Shown here piece after piece: positions 8,699 to 14,819 of a stretch of 15,511 nt of DNA. A program made the position numbers and the translations under genes. The notes below the pieces were generated by a model that saw only the letters and a program-made list of their open reading frames with translations, was not told the DNA's origin and made no database searches. The first letter of the stretch is position 1. The number at the start of each line of letters is the position of its first letter. Location: positions 1 to 15,511 of the forward strand of contig JAHDBX010000007.1 of NCBI GenBank assembly GCA_020630145.1, read 5' to 3'. Origin of the DNA: Gammaproteobacteria bacterium (GTDB lineage: Bacteria; Pseudomonadota; Gammaproteobacteria; HTCC5015).

Positions 8699-9982
8699 TT
8701 GAGTGTAGATACTGAAAAACATGCAGAGAAAATTGATTTTTTAACGCGCTTATATAAAGAAGCCCTGGATGCCGCAGACCCTATGAAGGTAGTGCCTCCA
8801 CATTTGCCTGCGGCTCCGCGCGGGCGTACAGTAGTTGTAGGAGTAGGAAAAGCGGCGGCAGCAATGGCTTGTGCTGTTGAAGAGAATTGGTCCGGGCCAT
8901 TAGAAGGTGTAGTTGTTGTGCCTGAGGGCGCTGTTATGCCAACAAAGTATATTCATGTGCATGAGTCTAGCCACCCCGTGCCTGATGAACGCAGTATTGC
9001 TGGTGCTCAACTATTAATGGAAGCAGTCAGCGATTTAACGGAAGACGACCTAGTGATTGCGCTAGTATCAGGTGGTGGCTCAGCGCTTTGTGCTTTGCCA
9101 GCAGCCGGCTTAACTTTGGCTGATAAGCAGCATATTACCCGTGAGCTATTAAAACGTGGTGCATCGATATCTGAAATAAATGTGGTGAGGAAGCATTTGT
9201 CTGCCATTAAGGGAGGCAGGCTTGCTGCTCATGCTTATCCAGCAGAAGTCGTGAGTTTATTGATTTCAGATGTACCTGGTGATGATCCTGCTTTGATCGC
9301 CTCAGGCCCAACTTTAGCCGATGAGTCTACATGCCAAGATGCTTTAGATATATTACAGCGTTATGATATAGACGATATCGCTATTGTGAATGGTGCATTA
9401 AAATCAGGCGCATGGGAATCAATTAAACCAGGCGATTACAAAATGGCGCGCAACTCATACCATATTATTGCCAGTGCATGGGATGGCTTATCAGCAGCAG
9501 CTAAGCAAGCTGATAAAGAAGGTATGGCGTGTCATGTATTGTCTGATGTGATGGAAGGCGAAGCACGCGACTTAGCTAAAGCACATGCAGGCATTGCATT
9601 AAGTGTTGCAAGCCGTGGTGTGCCTTTTGAATTACCTTGTGTTGTTTTATCAGGCGGTGAAGCTACAGTAACGCTAAAAGGGCAAGGCAGTGGCGGGCGT
9701 AATACAGAGTTTATTCTGGCATTGGCACTGGCTCTAGAAGAGCATAATAGTATTTATGCATTATCTGCGGGTACGGATGGCCTAGATGGTACCGCAAATG
9801 CCGCTGGGGCATGGTTAGCACCTAATACTTTAAATCGTGCAAAGGCATTAGGTTGCAATGCGTTGCTAAGTTTAGATGAAAACGATAGCGCTACCTTATT
9901 AGATAAAGTGAATGCACTTATACATACTGGGCCAACTTTTACCAATATTAATGACTTTCGCGCAATATTAATTGAAGCGTAA
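8699..9982 (+). CDS. Glycerate 2-kinase (GckA/TtuD type, MOFRL family)
   Basis: ATP-dependent phosphorylation of D-glycerate, by family precedent giving 2-phosphoglycerate for glycolysis. Length 427 residues is full. Seen: GVGKAA (48-53) with K51, HESSHPVPDERS, SGGGSAL (124-130), NVVRKHLSAIKGGRLA (161-176), SDVPGDD (190-196), SGPT, and the C-terminal MOFRL domain with LSGGEATVTLKG, GSGGRNTEF and SAGTDGLDGT. The start is taken as a TTG; the next in-frame ATG is at codon 29, inside the conserved N-terminal helix region (AADPM), so it is too late. The ribosome site is weak (GATGAGAG), and a five-codon out-of-frame ATG ORF (8682-8696) lies just before it. It is the last gene of the operon, convergent with sbcB 27 bp away, with no clear terminator hairpin between. 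It indicates that the pathway yields glycerate. Confidence 0.93.
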   Translation: MSVDTEKHAEKIDFLTRLYKEALDAADPMKVVPPHLPAAPRGRTVVVGVGKAAAAMACAVEENWSGPLEGVVVVPEGAVMPTKYIHVHESSHPVPDERSIAGAQLLMEAVSDLTEDDLVIALVSGGGSALCALPAAGLTLADKQHITRELLKRGASISEINVVRKHLSAIKGGRLAAHAYPAEVVSLLISDVPGDDPALIASGPTLADESTCQDALDILQRYDIDDIAIVNGALKSGAWESIKPGDYKMARNSYHIIASAWDGLSAAAKQADKEGMACHVLSDVMEGEARDLAKAHAGIALSVASRGVPFELPCVVLSGGEATVTLKGQGSGGRNTEFILALALALEEHNSIYALSAGTDGLDGTANAAGAWLAPNTLNRAKALGCNALLSLDENDSATLLDKVNALIHTGPTFTNINDFRAILIEA

Positions 9983-10009
9983 ACCTTATTTCTAAAACAG
10001 TATAAAACC

Positions 10010-11452
10010 TTAGACTAAAGAAGAGGCGTATTCCGATAAATCTTCAAGAATGTGCATCTTGCTTTCATCTTCAGCGTATTCCGTTGCGAGATTTTGTAGC
10101 TCTTGTTCAAATTCGTCTAAGGTAATGCTTGCACCACCATCTTTATGCAGTAAACGTGTTTGACGGTAGTCTTCCCAGTCTTGTATTTCTTGCTCAGTTA
10201 ATGTTTGTGGGTAGTTGCGTGCTTTGTAACGGAACAATAAGGTTGTTAAACGCGGGTCGCTAAAATTAGCTTGCAAAGATGCCAGTTCATCGCTACTTGC
10301 ATAACGCACACTGTCACATAAACGTTTGTCTTCATTAGGTATAAAACTGCCATAAAGATTTTGTTCAGCGTCATTAATACCGAGCGGGGCGCTATCAAAA
10401 ACAGCCTGCATTTTTTCTGCTAATCCGGGTATCGCTTTTAACTCTTCGAGGTGCTGTAAGCAGCTATCAATATTGATCTGTGCACGTTCTTGTGCTGCGG
10501 CGTCTAAGGTTTTTAATGGTGCGATAAAGGGTGACTTATTAATGTGTATGCCTTTAAGATGAATACGCTCATTAGGGTCACTCAATTCACTAACCGGTGT
10601 AAATAAACGAGCTTGTATTTCATCGACGGATAATGTGGCTAAAATTTTGGGTGAGTAGCGTAAGTCATACGTAATCACAGCGTTAGCATTCGCTTTGTTA
10701 TAAGCAATTGGCGCAACTAAGCTTGTGCATGCTAACTCGCTGGGTATTTTGCCGCTAACATGGACTAATGGTGATAGCATGTTTTTATTAATAATATCTT
10801 TAACCGTATTTTTATTGCGCAGTGATAATGCGTAATCAAATAATTTGGTTTGCGCAGTTTTTAATTTTTTAGCGATTTCTATCGTGGCAATAACATCGGC
10901 GAGCGCATCGTGAGCATCGCTATGTTCAATGCCGTTAGCTACACTTAATTGCTCTAATTTAAAACTAGGTTTACCTGCCTGTTCGCCGTCTTGGTGCGTA
11001 GGCCAATTGAGGCCTTCAGGCCTAAGAGCGTAAGCCGCACGCATTACATCCAGTAAATCCCAGCGTGAAGAGTTGTTTTGATACTCATGTGCATAGGGGT
11101 CATAGAAGTTGCGAAAAAACATAAAGCGCAGTATTTCACTGTCAAAACGTATACTGTTATAACCCACTACACAGGTTTTGCTTTGGCTGACTTCTTGATG
11201 AATCTGCTTAGCAAACTCCGCTTCAATACTGCCTTTTTCCCAAGCTAGTTGGGGTGTAATACCTGTTATTAGGCAGGCCATTGGCTGTGGCAAAGTGTCA
11301 TTACTGGGTTTGCAGTAAATAACTAGTGGTTCACCAATAATGTTCAGGTCTTCATCTGTTCGTATACCCGCAAACTGACAAGGTTTATCTTTGCTTGGGC
11401 TAACGCCAAAGGTTTCAAAGTCGTACCAATAAAATGTAGGGGTATTTGTCAC
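10010..11452 (-). CDS. sbcB: Exodeoxyribonuclease I (3'-5' ssDNA exonuclease)
   Basis: Degrades single-stranded DNA 3' to 5' in recombination, mismatch repair and replication-fork clean-up. The 480 residues match E. coli ExoI (475) along the whole length. The DEDDh exonuclease residues are all present: D11 and E13 in YDFETFG, D104 in YNSIRFDSE, H181 and D186 in HSDAHDALADV. Further conserved stretches are RWDLLDVMRAAYALRPEG, VHVSGK, HINKSPF and RYKARNYP, spanning the exonuclease, SH3-like and C-terminal helical domains. The start is GTG at 11452; no ATG fits, because YWYDFETFG begins eight codons in. Its ribosome site is poor. Oddly, the 5' leader carries an intrinsic-terminator-like hairpin whose U-tract ends 17 bp before the start, leaving no room for a promoter between them, so expression should require read-through. 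Confidence 0.97.
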   Translation of the reverse strand: MTNTPTFYWYDFETFGVSPSKDKPCQFAGIRTDEDLNIIGEPLVIYCKPSNDTLPQPMACLITGITPQLAWEKGSIEAEFAKQIHQEVSQSKTCVVGYNSIRFDSEILRFMFFRNFYDPYAHEYQNNSSRWDLLDVMRAAYALRPEGLNWPTHQDGEQAGKPSFKLEQLSVANGIEHSDAHDALADVIATIEIAKKLKTAQTKLFDYALSLRNKNTVKDIINKNMLSPLVHVSGKIPSELACTSLVAPIAYNKANANAVITYDLRYSPKILATLSVDEIQARLFTPVSELSDPNERIHLKGIHINKSPFIAPLKTLDAAAQERAQINIDSCLQHLEELKAIPGLAEKMQAVFDSAPLGINDAEQNLYGSFIPNEDKRLCDSVRYASSDELASLQANFSDPRLTTLLFRYKARNYPQTLTEQEIQDWEDYRQTRLLHKDGGASITLDEFEQELQNLATEYAEDESKMHILEDLSEYASSLV

Positions 11453-11469
11453 GTTAGTTCAGCCAGAAT

Positions 11470-11495
11470 AAAAAAGGCTTTATATCATAAAGCCT
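11470..11495 (-). terminator. Intrinsic-terminator-like hairpin just upstream of sbcB
   Basis: On the minus strand a perfect 9-bp stem (AGGCTTTAT / ATAAAGCCT, 11495-11487 with 11483-11475) closes a 3-nt loop (11484-11486) and is followed directly by a U-tract (11474-11470). On the plus strand there is no T-run after the stem, so it would act only on minus-strand transcription. It sits 17 bp before the sbcB GTG. It could end a small RNA transcribed from the intergenic region or serve as an attenuator of sbcB. Three GC pairs per stem make it moderate in strength. Confidence 0.6.
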
Positions 11496-11537
11496 ATACA
11501 GAGGATTGTCGATTTATTGGAGTTTGTGACGTAAAAG

Positions 11538-11584
11538 CGCAGCACCTATATAGCTGAGGGGGAGAGGAGTCTATAGGTGCCGCG
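11538..11584. repeat. Inverted repeat with purine/pyrimidine-skewed loop
   Basis: Arms GCACCTATA (11542-11550) and TATAGGTGC (11572-11580) are perfect complements. After an A/C mismatch the pairing resumes for three outer pairs (CGC 11538-11540 with GCG 11582-11584). The 21-nt interval holds an uninterrupted purine block, GAGGGGGAGAGGAG (11556-11569), which is C/U-rich on the minus strand. The unusual strand asymmetry suggests an exposed loop rather than a simple operator. Confidence 0.65.
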
Positions 11585-11587
11585 TAT

Positions 11588-11624
11588 TTGCTTAATTCTG
11601 TTAGTGTGATGAGTAATTAAGCAA
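11588..11624. repeat. Inverted repeat, 10-bp perfect arms
   Basis: TTGCTTAATT (11588-11597) is the exact reverse complement of AATTAAGCAA (11615-11624), with a 17-nt interval. It starts four bases after the previous inverted repeat and its right arm shares two bases with the next one, forming a tandem of hairpins. Confidence 0.65.
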
Positions 11625-11661
11625 TAACCTAAATCCATTTGAGTTATTTGATTAGGTTATT
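11623..11661. repeat. Inverted repeat, 10-bp perfect arms
   Basis: AATAACCTAA (11623-11632) is the exact reverse complement of TTAGGTTATT (11652-11661), with a 19-nt interval. It is the 5'-most stem of the proposed minus-strand RNA. Confidence 0.65.
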
Positions 11662-11671
11662 AGTAATAGTG

Positions 11672-11680
11672 CATATAGCA
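11672..11680 (-). promoter_or_regulatory. Possible extended -10 promoter for the sbcB leader
   Basis: Minus-strand TGCTATATG matches the extended -10 pattern TGnTATAAT at the TG and at four of six hexamer bases. The hexamer 17 bp further upstream is poor. A start 7 nt downstream would fall near 11665, just before the first hairpin. A second reading is TTGGCA (11686-11681) as -35 with the AT-rich stretch near 11663-11658 as -10. Confidence 0.3.
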
Positions 11681-11724
11681 TGCCAATTTTTTAAGTCGTT
11701 GATTGGCAAAGTATTGTTGTATGG

Positions 11725-11757
11725 TTTTGACAATTGCGTCAAAAAATACCGTCAAAA
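11725..11757. promoter_or_regulatory. Cluster of TTTTGAC/GTCAAAA half-sites
   Basis: TTTTGAC (11725-11731), six bases, GTCAAAA (11738-11744), six bases, GTCAAAA (11751-11757): one inverted pair and one direct pair at identical 6-bp spacing and 13-bp period. This regular layout suggests a regulator binding site in the space between the divergent sbcB and trhO genes. Each half-site also contains TTGAC, a possible -35 element: TTGACA on the plus strand, TTGACG twice on the minus strand. I found no convincing matching -10, and the regulator is unknown. Confidence 0.4.
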
Positions 11758-11825
11758 ACAGCCGAAAAGTCAGGTTTTTACTTAAAAGAGCCATATCTAT
11801 GCCTTTTTATAGGCACTTTTTAAAA

Positions 11826-11831
11826 TATAAT
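11826..11831 (+). promoter_or_regulatory. Candidate -10 element for trhO
   Basis: A perfect TATAAT 47 bp before the ATG at 11878. No good -35 hexamer stands 16-18 bp upstream, where the sequence is T-rich. A small TGCCT/AGGCA stem-loop with a following T-run (11800-11821) lies just upstream and may be a weak plus-strand terminator. Confidence 0.45.
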
Positions 11832-11877
11832 AGCGTCTTTTTACACTGACCAGAATGTTTTGGGGTTATTGACGTTT

Positions 11878-12783
11878 ATGCCTATTGTTGTTGCTGCGCT
11901 TTATAAGTTTGTGCGCTTAGAAGATTATATTGATTTACAAAAACCATTACTGGAAGTTTGCCAAAAATATCAAATTAAAGGCACCTTACTGCTTGCTTTA
12001 GAGGGTATTAATGGCACCGTTGCGGGTAGTCGTGAAAATATGGATCAATTACTGGCTTATTTGAAGTCGAACAGCCGTTTTGAAGGGCTACAGCATAAAG
12101 AGTCATATACAGAAGACATGCCTTTTTTACGCATGAAGGTAAAGTTGAAAAAAGAAATTGTAACAATGGGGGTAGAAGATATTGATCCTACCGTATGTGT
12201 CGGACAATATGTTAAACCTACGGAATGGAATAAGTTGCTTAGTGATCCCGATGTTGTCCTGATTGATACGCGTAATGAGTATGAGTATGAAATTGGTACG
12301 TTTAAAGGTGCAATAAACCCTCATACGGATAGCTTTAGGGAGCTCCCTGAATTTGTAGCGAAAAATCTTGATCCTGCCAAGCATAAAAAAGTGGCTATGT
12401 TTTGTACGGGTGGTATACGTTGTGAAAAATCAACGGCTTATTTAAAGCAGCAAGGCTTTGATGATGTTTACCATTTGCAAGGTGGCATCCTTAAATATTT
12501 GGAAGAAGTACCGGTAGAGGAGAGCTTGTGGCAGGGTGAATGCTTTGTTTTTGATGAACGAGTGGCTGTTGACCATAGCTTAACTAAAGGTAAATATGAT
12601 CAATGCCATGCTTGTCGTTTCCCAATTACACAAGAAGAAAAACAATCAGAACATTATCTACCTGGGGTTGCATGCCCTAGGTGTTATGATAAGACAACAG
12701 CAGAGCAGCGCGAACGTTTTGCCGAGCGTCAAAAACAAATTCAGTTAGCTAAGGAACGTGGGGAAGCCCATTTGGGGAGTTAA
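11878..12783 (+). CDS. trhO: tRNA uridine(34) hydroxylase TrhO (rhodanese-family YceA)
   Basis: Oxygen-dependent hydroxylation of U34 of tRNA to 5-hydroxyuridine, an early step of cmo5U/mcmo5U wobble modification. I choose the ATG at 11878 ([11 protein letters not shown], 301 residues) over an in-frame TTG six codons earlier because homologues begin at this point. Seen: N-terminal acylphosphatase-like domain with [17 protein letters not shown] (34-50), rhodanese domain with [16 protein letters not shown] (130-145), and the active-site loop with C176 in [11 protein letters not shown] (C182 second). A C-terminal zinc-ribbon-like set C243-x2-C246 and C266-x2-C269 (CHAC, CPRC) is followed by a charged tail. 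It is somewhat shorter than E. coli TrhO (350). Transcribed divergently from sbcB, and followed after 56 bp by the SH3 protein gene on the same strand. Confidence 0.94.
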   Translation: MPIVVAALYKFVRLEDYIDLQKPLLEVCQKYQIKGTLLLALEGINGTVAGSRENMDQLLAYLKSNSRFEGLQHKESYTEDMPFLRMKVKLKKEIVTMGVEDIDPTVCVGQYVKPTEWNKLLSDPDVVLIDTRNEYEYEIGTFKGAINPHTDSFRELPEFVAKNLDPAKHKKVAMFCTGGIRCEKSTAYLKQQGFDDVYHLQGGILKYLEEVPVEESLWQGECFVFDERVAVDHSLTKGKYDQCHACRFPITQEEKQSEHYLPGVACPRCYDKTTAEQRERFAERQKQIQLAKERGEAHLGS

Positions 12784-12839
12784 TTTATTAGCCTTAATGG
12801 TTAACTATACTTACAACAGCACAAAATTGAGGTAGTAAG

Positions 12840-13385
12840 ATGAATATAAAAGTAATCAGTTTATTATCACTAGTGAGTCTGCTTTTAATTAGCGTTGTTT
12901 TGCATGCTAACAATATTGCTGACAAAGCGATTGTTGTCAGGTTGTCTAATTTAAAATCAAAGGCAAGTTTTACTGCGCCAACTATTAAGCAAGTTAAGCT
13001 AGGTTATCAAGTTTCAATTGTTTCTAAACAAGGTGCTTGGGTACAAGTGCAAGGTATACAAGATGCTAGCCGGGGTTGGTTAAGGTCATATCAACTTAGA
13101 AGCAATGTCAGTGCTAAAAGTCTTCAGCTTGCACAAAATAAATCATCAGAAAGTAATGGTCTTGCCGATTTATCTCGCAGTACATCGGCTTTACTTGGTA
13201 CAAGCAAGAAAAAGAAATCCGGTAGTAGCGTAGTGGCGACTATTGGCATACGTGGTTTAAGTGAACAAGAGTTAAAACAAGCCAAGCCTAATCCTGTTGA
13301 GTTTAAAAAGATGCAGAGTTATGCGAGCAATAAAAAATTAGTTGCGCAATTTGCTCAGCAAACTAAATTGCAGGTGGCTAAATAA
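12840..13385 (+). CDS. Secreted SH3-like domain protein, partner of the M48 peptidase
   Basis: A 181-residue exported protein. Residues 1-23 form a Sec signal peptide, with a hydrophobic core rich in Leu/Ile/Val/Ser and cleavage after LHA. Residues about 30-90 look like a bacterial SH3-like domain: VVRLSNLKSKASFTAP, GYQVSIVSKQGAWVQVQ, then a GWLRSYQL end. A low-complexity Ser/Lys linker (about 100-127) follows, then a segment with IGIRGLSEQELKQAKPNP (136-153) that resembles, from memory, the C-terminal part of SH3 proteins paired with M48 peptidases. The stop overlaps the next start by one base (TAATG), so the pair is coupled. Likely role is recognition of the cell wall or an envelope protein for the peptidase; this is inference. 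The ribosome site GAGGTAG supports the start. Confidence 0.8.
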   Translation: MNIKVISLLSLVSLLLISVVLHANNIADKAIVVRLSNLKSKASFTAPTIKQVKLGYQVSIVSKQGAWVQVQGIQDASRGWLRSYQLRSNVSAKSLQLAQNKSSESNGLADLSRSTSALLGTSKKKKSGSSVVATIGIRGLSEQELKQAKPNPVEFKKMQSYASNKKLVAQFAQQTKLQVAK

Positions 13386-14239
13386 TGTCTATAGCAATAA
13401 AAAAACGTATTATTTTTATCATCGTGGCATTTATTTGCTTGTCGGCTTTTAATTTAAAAGACTTGAAACGAGATTTAAAAAAAGCCAAAGAAAATGTGAA
13501 TAAGGTAAAAGCGGTTACTGGCAAATTTACCGAGAAGGATGAGGTTGAGATGGGGGGCGTGATTATTAGCTCCTTATTAGGTGCTGCGCCTTTAGTGAAC
13601 GATGCAACGGTTCAACGCTATATTAATAATGTCGGTTACTTAATTGCTCAACATAGCCAACGTCCTCATTTGCCATGGACTTTTGGTGTGATAGATAATG
13701 AAAACATTAATGCCTTTGCTGCACCGGGTGGCTATATTCTCGTGACGAAAGGCTTAATGCAATATATGCAAAATGAAGCTGAGTTAGCAGCAGTATTAGC
13801 ACATGAAATTATTCATGTTGAACATAAACACCACTTGAATATATTAAAGAAAAATTCACAGCTGAATATAGCGGCTGAGTGGGGCGTAAAACAGTTAGAT
13901 AATAAGAAGAAAGAAAAACGAGTAACAAAATTAGTCAATGCCGGCACTACAATGTATGCACGCGGCTTAGATAAAAATGCTGAATATGAAGCAGATTTAA
14001 AAAGCGTTAAACTAGTATTGAAGGCGGGTTATGACCCATTTGCTATGCTTGATATACTCACTACGCTTGAAAGCTTACACACCGCATCAACTAAGTTAGC
14101 CTTATTAACGAAAACACATCCATCTTTCAGTAGCCGGATTGACAGTTTAGATCGGGGCATTGATGCTATGATACCGTCTGACTATCGCGGCCAGCGCGTA
14201 GAGCAAAGGTTTTTACAAATCAAACAACGTTTAGACTAA
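13385..14239 (+). CDS. M48 family zinc metallopeptidase, envelope-targeted
   Basis: Zinc endopeptidase of the M48 (Ste24/Oma1/BepA-like) group, 284 residues. The N-terminus has a basic start and a hydrophobic stretch (about 8-21), a signal peptide or anchor, which places it in the periplasm or at the inner membrane. Catalytic H140-E141-x2-H144 stands in AAVLAHEIIHVEHKHH, and the third zinc ligand is E202 in EYEADLKSV. Also present are INAFAAPGGYILVTKGLM (108-125) and THPSFSSRI near the end. The usual EADRxG is EADLKS here, with the Arg replaced, and the C-terminus lacks the TPR region of BepA, so it is nearer the short LoiP/YcaL-like forms. It is translationally coupled to the SH3 protein. 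Expected role is envelope protein quality control; the substrate is unknown. The start overlaps the preceding stop by one base. Confidence 0.88.
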   Translation: MSIAIKKRIIFIIVAFICLSAFNLKDLKRDLKKAKENVNKVKAVTGKFTEKDEVEMGGVIISSLLGAAPLVNDATVQRYINNVGYLIAQHSQRPHLPWTFGVIDNENINAFAAPGGYILVTKGLMQYMQNEAELAAVLAHEIIHVEHKHHLNILKKNSQLNIAAEWGVKQLDNKKKEKRVTKLVNAGTTMYARGLDKNAEYEADLKSVKLVLKAGYDPFAMLDILTTLESLHTASTKLALLTKTHPSFSSRIDSLDRGIDAMIPSDYRGQRVEQRFLQIKQRLD

Positions 14240-14259
14240 AGTAGTAGGTAAGAGTAATC

Positions 14260-14574
14260 GTGTTGAAAAAAATTATTAATATATTAGGCGCGCAACGTTT
14301 TTCATTGGCCCTGCTAACTTTTGTCTGTATTGTGCTATGTTTTTTTGCAGATACGAGTTTGCCCCACCACGGTTGGTATTTAATACTTTCAGTTGTTGTA
14401 CCAGCGGCACCGCCTTTATTATTCATGGTATACGGCCTTGATCTCTTAATGAGCCGGGTTTGGCGGCACGAATTTGGTCAAGAGCAAGTGCGTCGTTTTG
14501 ATATTATTGCTATTTTTGATTTACTCGTCATGCTTTTATTGGCGGCTGTTTGGCTCCCCATTTTTTTAGCATAA
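14260..14574 (+). CDS. Small three-helix membrane protein of unknown function
   Basis: I do not recognise a family. The 104 residues hold three hydrophobic segments: about 14-30 (Leu/Phe/Cys-rich), 39-65 (with VPAAPPLLFMVYGLDLL) and 81-103 (near the C-terminus, ending WLPIFLA). A short polar loop with LMSRVWRHEFGQEQVRR (63-79) lies between helices 2 and 3, and the many basic residues there suggest it is cytoplasmic. The start is GTG, with AGGTAAGAG about 7 bp upstream as ribosome site; TTG is the second codon. It follows the M48 gene by 20 bp, so it is probably the last gene of that unit and may be membrane-linked to it. Existence as a gene is likely, from the even hydrophobic pattern, ribosome site and spacing. 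Confidence 0.7.
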   Translation: MLKKIINILGAQRFSLALLTFVCIVLCFFADTSLPHHGWYLILSVVVPAAPPLLFMVYGLDLLMSRVWRHEFGQEQVRRFDIIAIFDLLVMLLLAAVWLPIFLA

Positions 14575-14819
14575 AACGTTTAGTTACAAGTGGTATTAAT
14601 TTTTTAAATATTAAGCATAGTCTGTACTGTATTGACTAATGTAAAAACATACCTTTTCGCCAAAAAAATTTCCACGTCTTCAAATTTCAATTCGTTTATA
14701 ATCTGGCGGCTACATAATATCGTTACAAAAAGTTTTTCTTCAGTCGATAAAGGTTATCAAACTAGTTACAAACGTAAATGGTTTGACTAGCAAATAATAA
14801 GTATACAGAAAGGTGCCGT
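14575..14819. other. Intergenic stretch before gltA
   Basis: 245 bp of AT-rich sequence with no ORF I can support and no convincing terminator for the preceding gene. It carries a TATAAT element (14697-14702) and, near the gltA end, a CTAGT/ACTAG inverted pair within 14763-14790 too short to interpret. Confidence 0.5.
14697..14702 (+). promoter_or_regulatory. Candidate -10 element for gltA
   Basis: A perfect TATAAT, 117 bp before the gltA ATG, with no recognisable -35 hexamer 16-18 bp upstream. A start near 14709 would give a leader of about 110 nt. Confidence 0.4.

Larger units (their letters stand above)
11470..11665 (-). ncRNA. Candidate structured small RNA or sbcB leader RNA
   Basis: Reading the minus strand from about 11665, four stem-loops follow each other: hairpin 1 (arms 11661-11652 and 11632-11623, 10 bp), hairpin 2 (11624-11615 and 11597-11588, 10 bp), hairpin 3 (11584-11572 and 11550-11538, 9+3 bp around one mismatch) and the terminator hairpin with U-tract (11495-11470). 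Hairpins 1 and 2 share two bases, so they abut or compete. Upstream is an extended -10-like TGCTATATG (11680-11672) that would start transcription close to 11665, at hairpin 1. The product would be about 195 nt. The 19-nt loop of hairpin 3 is C-rich on this strand. I recognise no known RNA family. The strand call rests on the U-tract. A leader controlling sbcB or an independent sRNA fit equally well; protein-binding DNA palindromes are also possible. Confidence 0.42.

Noticed and set aside
9983..10009. A terminator between the convergent glycerate kinase and sbcB genes.
   Set aside because: The 27-bp gap and its edges show no stem-loop that I can pair convincingly.
11546..11638. A 30-codon minus-strand ORF (MDLGYCLITHHTNRIK...) across hairpins 1-3 that could be a leader peptide.
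   Set aside because: No ribosome site precedes its ATG, there is no run of regulatory codons, and the stems explain the sequence better. Kept only as a remote possibility for attenuation.
11475..11661. A plus-strand RsmY/CsrB-like RNA with GGA motifs in the loop and linker.
   Set aside because: Only about four GGA motifs, none in the loops of the other two stems, and no strong plus-strand terminator after 11661 (only a 4-bp stem before a T-run at 11687-11692).
11860..11877. TTG start giving TrhO six extra residues.
   Set aside because: The ATG at 11878 matches the normal N-terminus of the family. The TTG lies inside the G-rich stretch that probably serves as ribosome site.
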